Counted from the first letter of the stretch, positions 47,521 through 57,086 are shown. The stretch: 64,000 nucleotides of DNA from Cyanomargarita calcarea GSE-NOS-MK-12-04C (GCA_019359595.1 JAHHGZ010000004.1:1-64000); one strand, 5' to 3'. Numbers and translations are program-made. The notes: generated by a model from the sequence alone, not told the origin.

Positions 47521-50509
47521 GTCCATAAAGTGCAGCGACTCGCTCATTTATTTCTTTCTCCCATGCTTCACACCCTACACCCTTTGAGTCTAGGCATTTT
47601 TGGACTAATTGGGAGATAGTTTCTTGTTCAGCAGTGGATGCTTTGGGAATAATGGCTTTCTCTATGTAGGCTCGAAGTAATTGATAACCATTTTGAATTT
47701 TTGTGCAATGACGACCTATTTCTGACCAAAATGGTTGGGAGTTTAAAACGCCCAATAAATAAAAGTCATCAAGAGTAATCATCCAAACAGCATCATTAAT
47801 ATAAATACCTTGATTATCATAAGAAAAACAAGGCTTTACCTGAAAACGCTGATATACAATCTTTGGTTGCTCAAATGCATAGTAATAATCACAAGCTCGG
47901 AGTTCCCACCAATTATTACCTTGATCGGAACGTTTTTGAAGTTGATATTGCCAATTTTTTAAGTGTTCAAACACGGCTGGATAACGTTTGATATCAACAC
48001 CAATTGGCGTGACAATCATCCAATTATCTTTTGAATCAACACACCACTTACGAATATTTTTCCCTACAGCTAATGATTTAATTATTTCTGCACTTTTATA
48101 ATCTTGTTCTATCAATGCTGATTTTGTTTGAGCATTAATTACAAATGCCTTGGTAAGACCTGTTTTAAGTCCGTAGTAAATTTTACCTCTAATATACTCA
48201 CCTAATGGGATGCCTGCTGCTTCTATCTTCAAAATCAAACTTGCAGAAGAAGAATCTGTTAATGTCCAGTTTGAACCATTTATGGCATTTTTTGGTATTA
48301 TTTGCCCTTTTTCTCGGATAATTGTCGATATATCAGGATAAGGAGGATTTAAAGACTGAACTTGAGTAAAAACAGTTTGACCACTGGTAGATATACCATT
48401 TTGGGCAATGAAAATCATCGGGTATGCAGTTGCACTCTTGAATACAGGTAAATCACCAAAATCCGTAATGCTGTAAATCTGACAAGTCTCAGCTATATGT
48501 TTTTTTAACTTTTCTCCATACTTTGCTTTAAACCACTTATTAGAAGAAATAAACGCCAACATTCCGCCAACTTTTAAAAGTTGCAAAGCACGAGCATAAA
48601 AGAAGCAATATAAATCAGATGTTCCATTATAAGTAGCAGGATAAACCTTTTGTAATATCGGCTTCAAATGCTTAATTAATTCCTGCCTTATATACGGAGG
48701 ATTTGCAAGCAAAATTTCAAATCCACCATCAGCAAAAACTTCCGCAAACTCAACAGCCCAATCAAAACCCTCTGCTACTTTTGTGCTTCCATTAGTTATT
48801 AGTCTAATCTGAGTTTTTAACTCATTAATCCCATCTTCTAACTTTCGCTTTTCACCCCCATTATGGGTTCGCATATATTCAGCTTTCTTTTGGCGATATT
48901 TTTCTATCAATTCGCTCCTAATTACTCCTGTAGTTGCAGGACTAGGAGCAATCAAACTATCTCCAATTTCAAGTTTGTATTTTAGATTTGGTAATGGATT
49001 CGGCTTCTCACCTTGAAACTCAACAGCAAGCGAGAGCCATAACCTTAAGCGTGCTATATTCACAGCAAATACATCTTTATCCACACCATAAAGATTATTT
49101 TCAATAATATCTAACTTGCGTTGATAAACAGTATTGGAATCTAACCCCTTGGTTGCAAATAAACACTGACGTAAATCGAGTAACTCATGAAGCATACCTA
49201 ATAAATATGCACCACTTCCCGCAGCTAAATCGCAGCATCTTACCTGACGCAATGCTTCTAATATTGCCTCTGGATTAACCAATCCATCGGGATTATGTTC
49301 GTCAACAAATTCTGCTACTGCATCTTGTGATTCGACTGCAACCTGAGTTTTCAAATACCCCTTTAATGACTCCCGACACATGAAAGAAACAATCGGTTTT
49401 GGAGTATAGTAGCTTCCAGATTCATGTCTACCTGTAACCAGCTCCTCAAACACCTTACCTAGCATTTCGGGGTCTACTGCTACCTCTACATCAAGCGGTG
49501 TACTCTCGGTGACAGTGAATGCAAAGCGTTGAAATAGGTCATGTAGAATAGAATCGATACAATCATCAGGAATGATAATTTGAAGATTTTTCTCATCCTC
49601 GTCTTGTTCAAAAAGACCACCATTCAGGTAAGGAACAATACCAATTAATTCTTTAAGAAAACCACCATTATTAATTCCGGCAATGTCCTGTTCTTGAGGA
49701 TTATTTAGTCCAAAGAAGAAGAGATGGGAAAGTCTGTCTTTATAGAAATTTTTATCTTTTACTCCGTCATCATTCTGGTATGATTCCCACAAAGCTGATA
49801 AGTAATCAGTTCTTTTGTGAAATTTTAACCAGCCTTTCTTCTCAATAAAAGTAATGAACATCAGACGGTTAAACAGCTTTTGAGTAAATAACCGCTTACT
49901 TTCATCACCTCCAATTCCTTGGATCAATCCTTCAACCTTCTCAAAAGTCTTACGATACTCTCGGAAAAATTCTTGAGTTACAACTTCAACATCAAACGCT
50001 TCATCATGACGTGTCTGAATATCTAATGGTGATGCATCTGGAATTTTTTCTAAATCCAACAAACTGATTCTTTCCGTTGCTGTCCTTAATTGTTCTCCTT
50101 CTCCAACAGTAATGCGACGAAATAACTTTCTTTTTTGAGGGGAACTATCGTACTTGACATTCAGAAAATGCCAGCGTGATTGTGACTGATTTGAAAATAC
50201 AAATAAAGCGTAGGGATGTTCTTGGAGAAGATGGTTAACAACTACTCTCTCACTTTGTCGGGATAAAGTTTCCGATTTGAGACGAGTATAAATTACATGG
50301 AATGCTTTATTAGCTCCTCCAGAAGCTAATAATAATGGTTCACCATCAATTTCACTCTTTACGGCATCACTCAATTGACGACGAGAAAATTCTTTATTCT
50401 CTCGTTCGTAATTTAATTGACTCCAAAATAGTTTTTTTAGTGTGTCGAGGTTTTTTAAATTTTGGAGCGAACGAGAGATTGACTGTTGTAGTTCTAATGC
50501 GACGACCAT
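47516..50509 (-). CDS. Eco57I-like adenine DNA methyltransferase with specificity domain
   Basis: 997 aa. Residues ~1-150 form an N-terminal domain common in this family; ~180-350 helical; GSYYTP (365-370, motif X-like); SAM motif I CCDLAAGSGAYLLG (425-438); catalytic NPPYIRQ (603-609); ~720-960 a TaqI-C-like target-recognition region. No nuclease motif of its own was recognised, unlike true type IIG enzymes, so cleavage is probably supplied by the PLD-helicase gene downstream. The ends are intact, start to stop. Confidence 0.88.
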   Translation of the reverse strand: MVVALELQQSISRSLQNLKNLDTLKKLFWSQLNYERENKEFSRRQLSDAVKSEIDGEPLLLASGGANKAFHVIYTRLKSETLSRQSERVVVNHLLQEHPYALFVFSNQSQSRWHFLNVKYDSSPQKRKLFRRITVGEGEQLRTATERISLLDLEKIPDASPLDIQTRHDEAFDVEVVTQEFFREYRKTFEKVEGLIQGIGGDESKRLFTQKLFNRLMFITFIEKKGWLKFHKRTDYLSALWESYQNDDGVKDKNFYKDRLSHLFFFGLNNPQEQDIAGINNGGFLKELIGIVPYLNGGLFEQDEDEKNLQIIIPDDCIDSILHDLFQRFAFTVTESTPLDVEVAVDPEMLGKVFEELVTGRHESGSYYTPKPIVSFMCRESLKGYLKTQVAVESQDAVAEFVDEHNPDGLVNPEAILEALRQVRCCDLAAGSGAYLLGMLHELLDLRQCLFATKGLDSNTVYQRKLDIIENNLYGVDKDVFAVNIARLRLWLSLAVEFQGEKPNPLPNLKYKLEIGDSLIAPSPATTGVIRSELIEKYRQKKAEYMRTHNGGEKRKLEDGINELKTQIRLITNGSTKVAEGFDWAVEFAEVFADGGFEILLANPPYIRQELIKHLKPILQKVYPATYNGTSDLYCFFYARALQLLKVGGMLAFISSNKWFKAKYGEKLKKHIAETCQIYSITDFGDLPVFKSATAYPMIFIAQNGISTSGQTVFTQVQSLNPPYPDISTIIREKGQIIPKNAINGSNWTLTDSSSASLILKIEAAGIPLGEYIRGKIYYGLKTGLTKAFVINAQTKSALIEQDYKSAEIIKSLAVGKNIRKWCVDSKDNWMIVTPIGVDIKRYPAVFEHLKNWQYQLQKRSDQGNNWWELRACDYYYAFEQPKIVYQRFQVKPCFSYDNQGIYINDAVWMITLDDFYLLGVLNSQPFWSEIGRHCTKIQNGYQLLRAYIEKAIIPKASTAEQETISQLVQKCLDSKGVGCEAWEKEINERVAALYGL

Positions 50510-51437
50510 ATATTTAAACCCTGTCTCAGTGTTGTGTTTTCCCCCAGATGCGCAGCAAAATCCGTCTACAAACCTTAAAATTTGTAGTAATTATAAATAT
50601 TGGAAAGCATGATTATCCGGCACTGTCAGATATAAATCTGCTGCGCTTATGCCATTAAGTTTATGTCGTTAAAATTTCAGCAAAATCTATCATACAAGCT
50701 ATGTAACTTGACTAATTTTGCTTATTAACTCTCAATCTTTAGCCTAAATATGAAAGGAGTAACAATAATATACTGCTAACTTATTAATAGGGATTTTTTC
50801 ACAATAAAATAACGCATATTTCCTATAGAAAAGTGCATTTGCAAATATTACAGACCTAACCAAAAAAAAGTAGTGATTTCTATAGGATTAAATAGGTGTC
50901 CGCACCATATTTGTCATCCTTAAGCCCTGACAAGCGTTGCCTGTAAACTGAGATGCAACCTTACTTGGTATTTTCTCAGTATAATCCACATTCGCGATAT
51001 ATCCCGAGTCATCAGGATAACCAAAAAAATATTTTCAAAATAATTATCATACTGAACCACAATACATAGACAGCACCTGATTTTATGGGATTGATGTTAA
51101 ATGCTAGGCTTAGCGATATGTATATCACCTTACATAAGCTTCATATCAAATTTAATTTACCCATGTAATATCGTCACGAGTGCTTATACGGGAAAAGTAA
51201 AAAGATATAGATAAGCTTCTACGGGAAATTAAGGAGAACAGTTTTTTGCTGGTGCTTGATATGTGCCTATACAACTCGAACACAGTCCTTGGTGCGGTGC
51301 AGAGCTAACAACTAAATTGATGTTAAGTTTTGCCCCCTTAACCCCTCAAATTTTGGGGAAACCAGATTAAAAGCAGAACAAACTTGGGGGGGGTGGGGGA
51401 CTTCCCAGGAATGGTGCAAGATGTCATTATCCCGACT
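50510..51437. other. 900-bp AT-rich spacer
   Basis: No ORF of note on either strand. It should contain the promoter of the methyltransferase gene. ACTATAGAAAT-like short inverted pieces near 50824-50884 (CCTATAGAAA / TTTCTATAGG) form a possible stem. No TnsB-type repeats here. Confidence 0.5.
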
Positions 51438-51872
51438 CTACTCATTTAAAAATAAACTACAATCAACGTGTAATAAATTCCCTAACGCTAAAGCCTGTTG
51501 TGAACTGATTTCTAAATCACCGTTTATGACTTTATCAACAATCTCTAATGAACTAAAAACTTCTACTAAATCAACTTTTTTAACATTCTGCGCTTCCATT
51601 AAATGAAGCATTCGAGAACGTGGTGTAGAACGATTTAGCTGATAATTTTTATCTTCAAAATCCTCAATTAATTTTACTAATAATTCTAAAATTGTCCCTT
51701 CTTCTGGTGTGAGATTTTGACGAGCTAGAAGTTCCTCCACAACCTCTAAAAATTCTTCATTTTCTTCTTCTGTCTGAATAATCCGAGGTTGATATTTAGA
51801 GAGTAATTGGCTATAAATTTCCGAGTTAATAGTAATGGTCATTTTTCCAGTTGTCTTTGTCATATTCTGCAT
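51438..51872 (-). CDS. HigA-like antitoxin / XRE-type regulator without a partner
   Basis: 144 aa; an ATG at 51842 with GGA upstream is an alternative start. N-terminal helical region (ISKYQPRIIQTEEENEEF-like) followed by a C-terminal helix-turn-helix (~85-144; RSRMLHLMEAQ, ISSQQALALGNLLHVDCSLF). Matches COG5499/HigA antitoxins. No HigB-type toxin gene lies next to it, so it is solitary or its toxin has been lost. Confidence 0.8.
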   Translation of the reverse strand: MQNMTKTTGKMTITINSEIYSQLLSKYQPRIIQTEEENEEFLEVVEELLARQNLTPEEGTILELLVKLIEDFEDKNYQLNRSTPRSRMLHLMEAQNVKKVDLVEVFSSLEIVDKVINGDLEISSQQALALGNLLHVDCSLFLNE

Positions 51873-51944
51873 GAGTTAAAATATATTTAATAGCAGAATT
51901 TTATACAGCGATTTTCCTGCTAAAACTAGGTATTTATCAACTCA

Positions 51945-52550
51945 CTACCTTACCAACAGCTTACCTTGACTTCTTGCTGCGGAAATTGCACCAAAATTAG
52001 CTGTAAGAACTCTAATACCTGGAACAGTCACATAATCACCATCATCCGTAATGATTTGCTTAACACCCGCTTTATCCATCGCTTCTAATATCAACAAATC
52101 GTAACCATCAAGACACTGAGTTTGGAACCTGGTAAGCGCGATATTGGTTTTAGCTTCATTTATCAATATTTCCGTACATGCAGCAATAGATGTAACCTGT
52201 TTCCAAGCAGTTTCTACTTCTGCGACTACCTTTGCTCTTTCTGCTGGGAAGTTATGACGATATTCTTTTGGTTTTATATCAGGATCAAATATTTGCCTTT
52301 GTGTCTGCTCAATATTGTGTGCTAATTCTGCAAGGGAAAGACCACAATATAAAAGCAATGAGTCAACAGAAATAGTCTGGGCTACATAGGAAGGATATTC
52401 TGTAATTTGATAAGGACGAGATGAAATACTGGCATTGGTATAAGTGTACCAATACCAGACATTTGTATCCACTAAAAAAATATCATCCTTCTTGGGACTA
52501 TCAGACCGGATATCAACAACCTCAGCCTTAACTGTATAATTGGCAGCCAT
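51945..52550 (-). CDS. PIN-like domain protein
   Basis: 201 aa. FLVDTNVWYWY (~25-35) and the later acidic positions (ELAHN, GYDLLILEAMD, IITDDGDYV) match a PIN nuclease fold with a long helical insert (~60-120). It overlaps the DUF4325 gene by one base (TAATG), so the two are made together. Larger than VapC; probably an RNase effector of the STAS/DUF4325 operon. Confidence 0.8.
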   Translation of the reverse strand: MAANYTVKAEVVDIRSDSPKKDDIFLVDTNVWYWYTYTNASISSRPYQITEYPSYVAQTISVDSLLLYCGLSLAELAHNIEQTQRQIFDPDIKPKEYRHNFPAERAKVVAEVETAWKQVTSIAACTEILINEAKTNIALTRFQTQCLDGYDLLILEAMDKAGVKQIITDDGDYVTVPGIRVLTANFGAISAARSQGKLLVR

Positions 52551-52897
52551 TACTGTGTATTTGCTTGTTCGCTGATAACTTGGTCTACCCGACTACGAAA
52601 ATCAGGATCGGAATAATAGCGCTTTGAGTTTTCAATCACTAACTTAAGTATTTGCCTACCAACCGCATTTAGATTAGAAAACTTGAGCAGACGGTTTAAC
52701 TGTTCTGGCTGAATATCCCGAAGTAATTGTCCGATCGCAAAATTGAAGAAGGGGGAAGCAAATATTTCAACTCCCGCAAAGTCTAGCTCAACCTGATACT
52801 CTGCTAATAATTCTGGATGAAGCAAATCATACACCTTCTGACCATCGCCCGGTGTAATACAGTTTTTGCCTATTAAGGTAAGGATTTCGTGCTTCAT
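52550..52897 (-). CDS. STAS-like DUF4325 protein
   Basis: 115 aa. VELDFAGVEIFASPFFNFAIG (~36-56) is the core of the DUF4325 STAS-like domain. Soluble. Stands between the broken STAS gene and the PIN gene. Function unknown; the STAS fold suggests a protein-protein switch. Confidence 0.75.
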   Translation of the reverse strand: MKHEILTLIGKNCITPGDGQKVYDLLHPELLAEYQVELDFAGVEIFASPFFNFAIGQLLRDIQPEQLNRLLKFSNLNAVGRQILKLVIENSKRYYSDPDFRSRVDQVISEQANTQ

Positions 52898-52899
52898 AC

Positions 52900-53132
52900 T
52901 TAAAACCTCTCCTTTGTCACAGTTTCCCAGTTAAAGATAACTTTACCGCCGCGTGACTCAATCTGTCGAGCCAAACCACCTAAAAATGCAACGGCGGTCG
53001 TAGAAAGTAACAGTGGGAAAAATCAAAAATGACTTCTTCTGTCTCTGCTTGAACTTGCTGCCATAGTTGGAATAAGCAGTCAAAATCTTTTGGTTTGTCA
53101 TTAATAGTAGGAATTTCAACAATTAGGCTCAC
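52900..53132 (-). pseudogene. Frameshifted and truncated STAS-domain gene
   Basis: From a GTG at 53132 the frame reads VSLIVEIPTINDKPKDFD through VIFDFSHCYFLR, then meets a TAG. A single-base shift near 52985-52990 restores TAVAFLGGLARQIESRGGKV and ends with KERF and a TAA 2 bp before the DUF4325 ATG. Intact relatives, as I recall, carry a further ATPase (HATPase) domain, which is missing here. Confidence 0.7.
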
Positions 53133-53327
53133 AACACTAATGGCAAAGCTTTAGATCGCATAATACCAGGTAAATATTATTTATGAGCCGTTTTCGTTCG
53201 TAAGTAATAATCATTAAGGCTGTTACAAGCAAAAACACAATTTTTCAATACATTACAGGTAATACTTGCTACTTTTCCAACCGTAGCGCTATTTATATAA
53301 TAGCTACCTGAATCACTTCTAATACCG

Positions 53328-53498
53328 ATGAATGCTGAATATCCTGAAGATGCCCTAGTACAAGAAACCACCCCAAATTACTTTGAAAATCACCTGAAAT
53401 GGCACTCCATCACGGACAACAATTTGTCAACGCGGTCAAATAATTTGGCGATTGACAACAGTAGTGACACTAATCTGTTAACAGTGACAAATAGTTAG
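53328..53498 (+). CDS. Possible 56-aa ORF reading towards the transposon end
   Basis: Frame MNAEYPEDALVQETTPNYFE ... TVTNS stop. Mostly overlaps the end repeats, so its coding nature is doubtful; it may be the tail of a lost cargo or transposition gene. Confidence 0.2.
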   Translation: MNAEYPEDALVQETTPNYFENHLKWHSITDNNLSTRSNNLAIDNSSDTNLLTVTNS

Positions 53499-53508
53499 TT
53501 AATGTACA
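53414..53508 (-). mobile_element. Tn7-like / type V-K CAST-type transposon end
   Basis: Read on the minus strand from 53508: TGTACATTAACTAACTATTT, then GTCACTGTTAACAGATTAG, TGTCACTACTGTTGTCAAT, ... TTGACAAATTGTTGTCC. The terminal TGTACA and the clustered TGTCA/TGACA repeats resemble TnsB-binding ends of CAST elements of cyanobacteria. It sits 11 bp from the 3' end of a tRNA gene, the usual landing site of these elements. No tnsB, tnsC, tniQ, cas12k or CRISPR repeat is in the window, and no partner end was found. Confidence 0.6.
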
Positions 53509-53519
53509 CTTTTCCTGAA

Positions 53520-53592
53520 TGGAGAATAGGGAGCTCGAATCCCTGACCTCTGCGGTGCGATCGCAGCACTCTACCAACTGAGCTAATTCCCC
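53520..53592 (-). tRNA. tRNA-Ala (anticodon CGC)
   Basis: Acceptor GGGGAAT pairs with ATTCTCC, including G3:U70, the alanine identity pair; anticodon arm CTGCG-ATCGCAC-CGCAG gives CGC; T arm AGGGA-TTCGAGC-TCCCT. Discriminator A. The putative transposon end lies just 3' of it. Confidence 0.93.
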
Positions 53593-53640
53593 TAGTTGTT
53601 AGTTGTTCTACTAACTACTAACAATGCGCCAATATCTATT

Positions 53641-54372
53641 CTAACACTCGGATGCAATTGTTGGCTGTAACTGTTTTTGGGAATAAACTTCCTGCACCCG
53701 TTCCAACTCCAGATCGCTGAGATAATCAACAGCCCAACTTGACAGACGCTGCATCATATGGAATGGATAAGTGTTTGCGACTCCAACTACTTGCATTCCT
53801 GCCCGTTTTGCTGCTTGTATACCATCTGGTGTATCTTCTATTGCCAGACACTCTGATGGTTGGAGGTTCAATTCCGGATATTCTTGGTTAAAACGTTCTA
53901 CTGCCAACAGGTAACCGTCGGGTTCTGGTTTACTTTTGGTGACGTCATCCCCAGCCACTATAACTTTAAACTGTTCAATCAGTTTGCTGCGTTCCAGTAC
54001 AAGTTCTATTTCTTTGCGGATAGCACCACTAACTAAACCTAACTTTAAATCACGCGATCGCACCTGAAATATCAAATCATCCAAACCAGCATACAAAGGC
54101 AGTTTTTCGATTTTTTCTAATTCTTGGTCATATCCTTGGGCCTTGCGATGTAGCAGCACAGTTAAATATTCTTCCTTAAGGACACGTCCACGACTATTTA
54201 ATAAATCGCAAAGACAAGAGCGATCGCTACGTCCCAAACATACTTCCTTAAACTCACCTTTTTTCAAGATGAGATTTTCCTCTATCAGAATCTGCTCTAT
54301 CAGTCGCTGTTGGATTGGCTCATCATTAATGATAACGCCATTAAAATCAAATATAACTGCCTTTAAACTCAT
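53641..54372 (-). CDS. HAD-superfamily phosphatase (beta-phosphoglucomutase-like)
   Basis: 243 aa. Motif I FDFNGVIINDEP (D9, with Asn at the usual Asp+2 position), motif II LVSGA (~116-120), motif III with KSKPEPDGY, motif IV IEDTPDGI. In most family members motif I is DxDGV/T; here DFNGV has Asn in place of the second Asp, which acts as general acid/base, as in some phosphatase-type members. Substrate unknown. Confidence 0.87.
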   Translation of the reverse strand: MSLKAVIFDFNGVIINDEPIQQRLIEQILIEENLILKKGEFKEVCLGRSDRSCLCDLLNSRGRVLKEEYLTVLLHRKAQGYDQELEKIEKLPLYAGLDDLIFQVRSRDLKLGLVSGAIRKEIELVLERSKLIEQFKVIVAGDDVTKSKPEPDGYLLAVERFNQEYPELNLQPSECLAIEDTPDGIQAAKRAGMQVVGVANTYPFHMMQRLSSWAVDYLSDLELERVQEVYSQKQLQPTIASEC

Positions 54373-54515
54373 TCGATTTTTGATTTGCGATTTTGGATGT
54401 TGGATTTTTTGACAGAGCCAATCCTGTTGTTTGCGAATTTAAAATTGAGATTAGAAAATCAAATTTCGGATTTTGCCGACCTTTGAGAATCTAAAATCCA
54501 AAATCTGAAATAAAT

Positions 54516-55430
54516 TTAAATTGTGCCAAAAGCTGGGGAACCAAAGCCCTCCAAATCATCCTTGTCTATTATGCTATCTGTCTGTGTAGAAGTATACTTT
54601 CGGACATTTGTTTCAGCAGTTGTATCATTTACTGGAATCGGTTTAACACCACCAGTAACTTGATGTATCCACCACACATCCTGGGTTTGCACAGCTTCAA
54701 ATCCCGCTTCCCCCATCCACGCATCAAGACTACCAGCGCTATACTCGCGAATATACGGCTCTTCAAAGACATTATTGAGCCATTCTAATTGGCGTAGAGT
54801 ACTTTGATTGCCATCGATCGTTAACACTTGTCCACCAACCCCCAGCAACCGGAAACATTCCCGCAAAATTGCTTGGGATACTACAGGAGGTGTCTCATGA
54901 AACAACAAAGCTACAGTCACCAAATCAAAACTATTATCGGGAAATCCCGTTCTCTCGGCATTGCCATGTCGCCAGTTTATCTCTAAATTAGCATTTATGG
55001 CTTTATGTTCTGCCCTCACCAGCATATATGGCGACAAATCCAAACCGATAACTTCAGCAGAAGGAAAAGCCTCCTTTAACATCAAAGTTGTCGAACCTGT
55101 ACCGCAGCCTAAATCAAGGATACGTCGCGGCTGTACCCTAACGGCATCAATTAAAGCCTGACGGATCAAAGCTTCGTTAGGTGGCAAAACGTATTGTGTA
55201 ATCGGATCGTAGGAAACCGCAGCTCCAGAGTTGAGATATCCACCCTCAATTCCGTGAAAATTTTGGCTACTGTAGTAATCAGGAATTACAACATCAGATC
55301 GTCGGAAGCGATCGCCTTCTTTTTCCCAGTCAACACTCTGAGCATAACGCCGCAAGGCTTTCTCATCAATCAAAAGCCGCACTACAGGAGATAAAAAACG
55401 TTCCCAAATTGTATCTTGACGAATAGCCAT
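54516..55430 (-). CDS. SAM-dependent methyltransferase
   Basis: 304 aa from the ATG at 55430. Class I Rossmann fold: motif I RILDLGCGTGST (~102-113), VIGLDLSPYML, NSFDLVTVALLFHETPP. The N-terminal ~90 residues and C-terminal ~40 are extra. FHE/T-type segment suggests ubiquinone/menaquinone-biosynthesis-like small-molecule methylation, but the substrate is unknown. Confidence 0.87.
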   Translation of the reverse strand: MAIRQDTIWERFLSPVVRLLIDEKALRRYAQSVDWEKEGDRFRRSDVVIPDYYSSQNFHGIEGGYLNSGAAVSYDPITQYVLPPNEALIRQALIDAVRVQPRRILDLGCGTGSTTLMLKEAFPSAEVIGLDLSPYMLVRAEHKAINANLEINWRHGNAERTGFPDNSFDLVTVALLFHETPPVVSQAILRECFRLLGVGGQVLTIDGNQSTLRQLEWLNNVFEEPYIREYSAGSLDAWMGEAGFEAVQTQDVWWIHQVTGGVKPIPVNDTTAETNVRKYTSTQTDSIIDKDDLEGFGSPAFGTI

Positions 55431-55862
55431 AATTAATTCAAAAGTCAAAAGTTAAAATTTTAATATTTGCTTATCCCACTACTGACAGGCTTTTTGACTG
55501 CATACGCACTTTTAAATACATCCGAGCCAGCACACTTGTAGTACAAAATCAACACGTCAGACTTGATATAACTATTTTAACCGCAGCCATTTTACTTTAC
55601 AAATTTTAATATATTTCGGAATAATCTGCTTTCATTGAGCCAACAGGTGGGTTGACACTCCCAAAGCTATGTACTACAACTGTAGTATAATTCTCGTAGC
55701 GAGTAACCATTTAGGTTGATGTCAAATTTTTCTTTGTTAATTGTTATGTTTTGTTTGAAGCAATTTAAATCATAAAATCTACGTGGATACATGAACATAA
55801 AACAAACAAATATCCGCATTCATTTGCGGTTAAAAATTCCAAATCTAAAATCATAAATTAAT
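55431..55862. promoter_or_regulatory. Divergent methyltransferase / rtcB spacer
   Basis: 432 bp, AT-rich. ACTACAACTGTAGT (55673-55686) is a perfect 14-base palindrome and a possible operator; GTAGTACAAAATCA appears near 55540. No gene. Confidence 0.4.
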
Positions 55863-57044
55863 ATGCCCTACGAAAACTTAGAATTTTCCACAGCATCGCC
55901 CGTATTATCATGGGCAAATCATTCCTTGACAGCAGACGAAACCAAGATGGCGAAGAATGTAGCATCATTGCCATTTGTATTTAAGCACGTCGCGTTAATG
56001 CCAGATGTCCACTTGGGAAAAGGAGCCTTGGTTGGTTCTGTAATTGCGACAAAAGAAGCAATTATTCCGGCTGCTGTGGGAGTTGATATCGGTTGTGGCA
56101 TGAGCGCCATCAAAACACCATTTAATGGCAACCAACTGGAAGGTAAACTAAAGAAAATTCGGTTAGAGATTGAAGCGGCAATTCCGACTGGATTCAGCGA
56201 AAATAAAGAAGTTGAAAAAGCAGTCACAAACTGGCAGAATTGGAGCGAATTTAAAGACTTGCATCCAGGAGTGCAAGATTTAGAAGGTAAAGCGATGCGC
56301 CAAATGGGTTCTCTTGGGGGAGGTAACCATTTTATCGAGGTATGCCTAGATACAGAGAATCAAGTTTGGTTGATGTTGCATTCTGGTTCCCGTGGTATCG
56401 GCAATATTCTCGCCCAGTGTCACATTAATACCGCCAAACAATTGGCAAAAATGGCAGGAAATAAATTGCCCGATCCAGACTTAGCTTACTTTGTCGCTGG
56501 TACGGCAGAATTTCAAGCTTACTGGCACGATTTACAGTGGGCGCAGAATTATGCCCGTGTGAACCGCGACGTCATGATGGCTAGGTTTAAGCGGATTGTT
56601 GAGAAGCATCTGGCGGGTGGTAAAGCAACTAAACCTTTGTTACAAGTGAATTGCCACCACAATTACGCTGAAAAGGAAGTGCATTTTGACCAGGATGTAT
56701 ATGTAACTCGCAAAGGCGCAGTTCGGGCACAAACTGACGACTATGGTATTATTCCTGGTTCGATGGGGACAAAATCTTTTATCGTTAAAGGTAAGGGTTC
56801 TGCTAATAGTTTTTGTAGCTGTTCGCATGGTGCGGGCCGCTTGATGTCACGTACTAAGGCAAAAAACATTTACACCCTTGATGATTTGATTGAGCAAACT
56901 GCAGGTGTAGAATGTCGTAAAGATGAAGGCGTTTTGGATGAAATTCCTGGGGCTTACAAACCGATAGATGAGGTGATGAAGAATCAGGCTGATTTGGTCG
57001 AAGTTGTGGCAACACTGAAACAAGTTCTTTGTGTAAAGGGGTAA
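55863..57044 (+). CDS. rtcB: RNA-splicing ligase RtcB
   Basis: 393 aa. Joins 2',3'-cyclic phosphate (or 3'-phosphate) RNA ends to 5'-OH ends using GTP and Mn2+. Metal ligands: MPDVHLGKG, GVDIGCGMS (Cys), GGGNHFIEV, HSGSRGIGN; the guanylylated His is in CSHGAGR (~318-324). Shorter than the ~480-residue E. coli form, as in many cyanobacteria. No archease gene nearby. Confidence 0.95.
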   Translation: MPYENLEFSTASPVLSWANHSLTADETKMAKNVASLPFVFKHVALMPDVHLGKGALVGSVIATKEAIIPAAVGVDIGCGMSAIKTPFNGNQLEGKLKKIRLEIEAAIPTGFSENKEVEKAVTNWQNWSEFKDLHPGVQDLEGKAMRQMGSLGGGNHFIEVCLDTENQVWLMLHSGSRGIGNILAQCHINTAKQLAKMAGNKLPDPDLAYFVAGTAEFQAYWHDLQWAQNYARVNRDVMMARFKRIVEKHLAGGKATKPLLQVNCHHNYAEKEVHFDQDVYVTRKGAVRAQTDDYGIIPGSMGTKSFIVKGKGSANSFCSCSHGAGRLMSRTKAKNIYTLDDLIEQTAGVECRKDEGVLDEIPGAYKPIDEVMKNQADLVEVVATLKQVLCVKG

Positions 57045-57086
57045 ATTTTTACTTTCAACTCAGGTAAGCAAACAGTAAACGTAATA

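Noticed and set aside
53177-53371. 64-aa minus-strand ORF in the transposon-end region
   Set aside because: No RBS, no family likeness, composition of random AT-rich DNA; not a TnsB or Cas12k N-terminus by eye.
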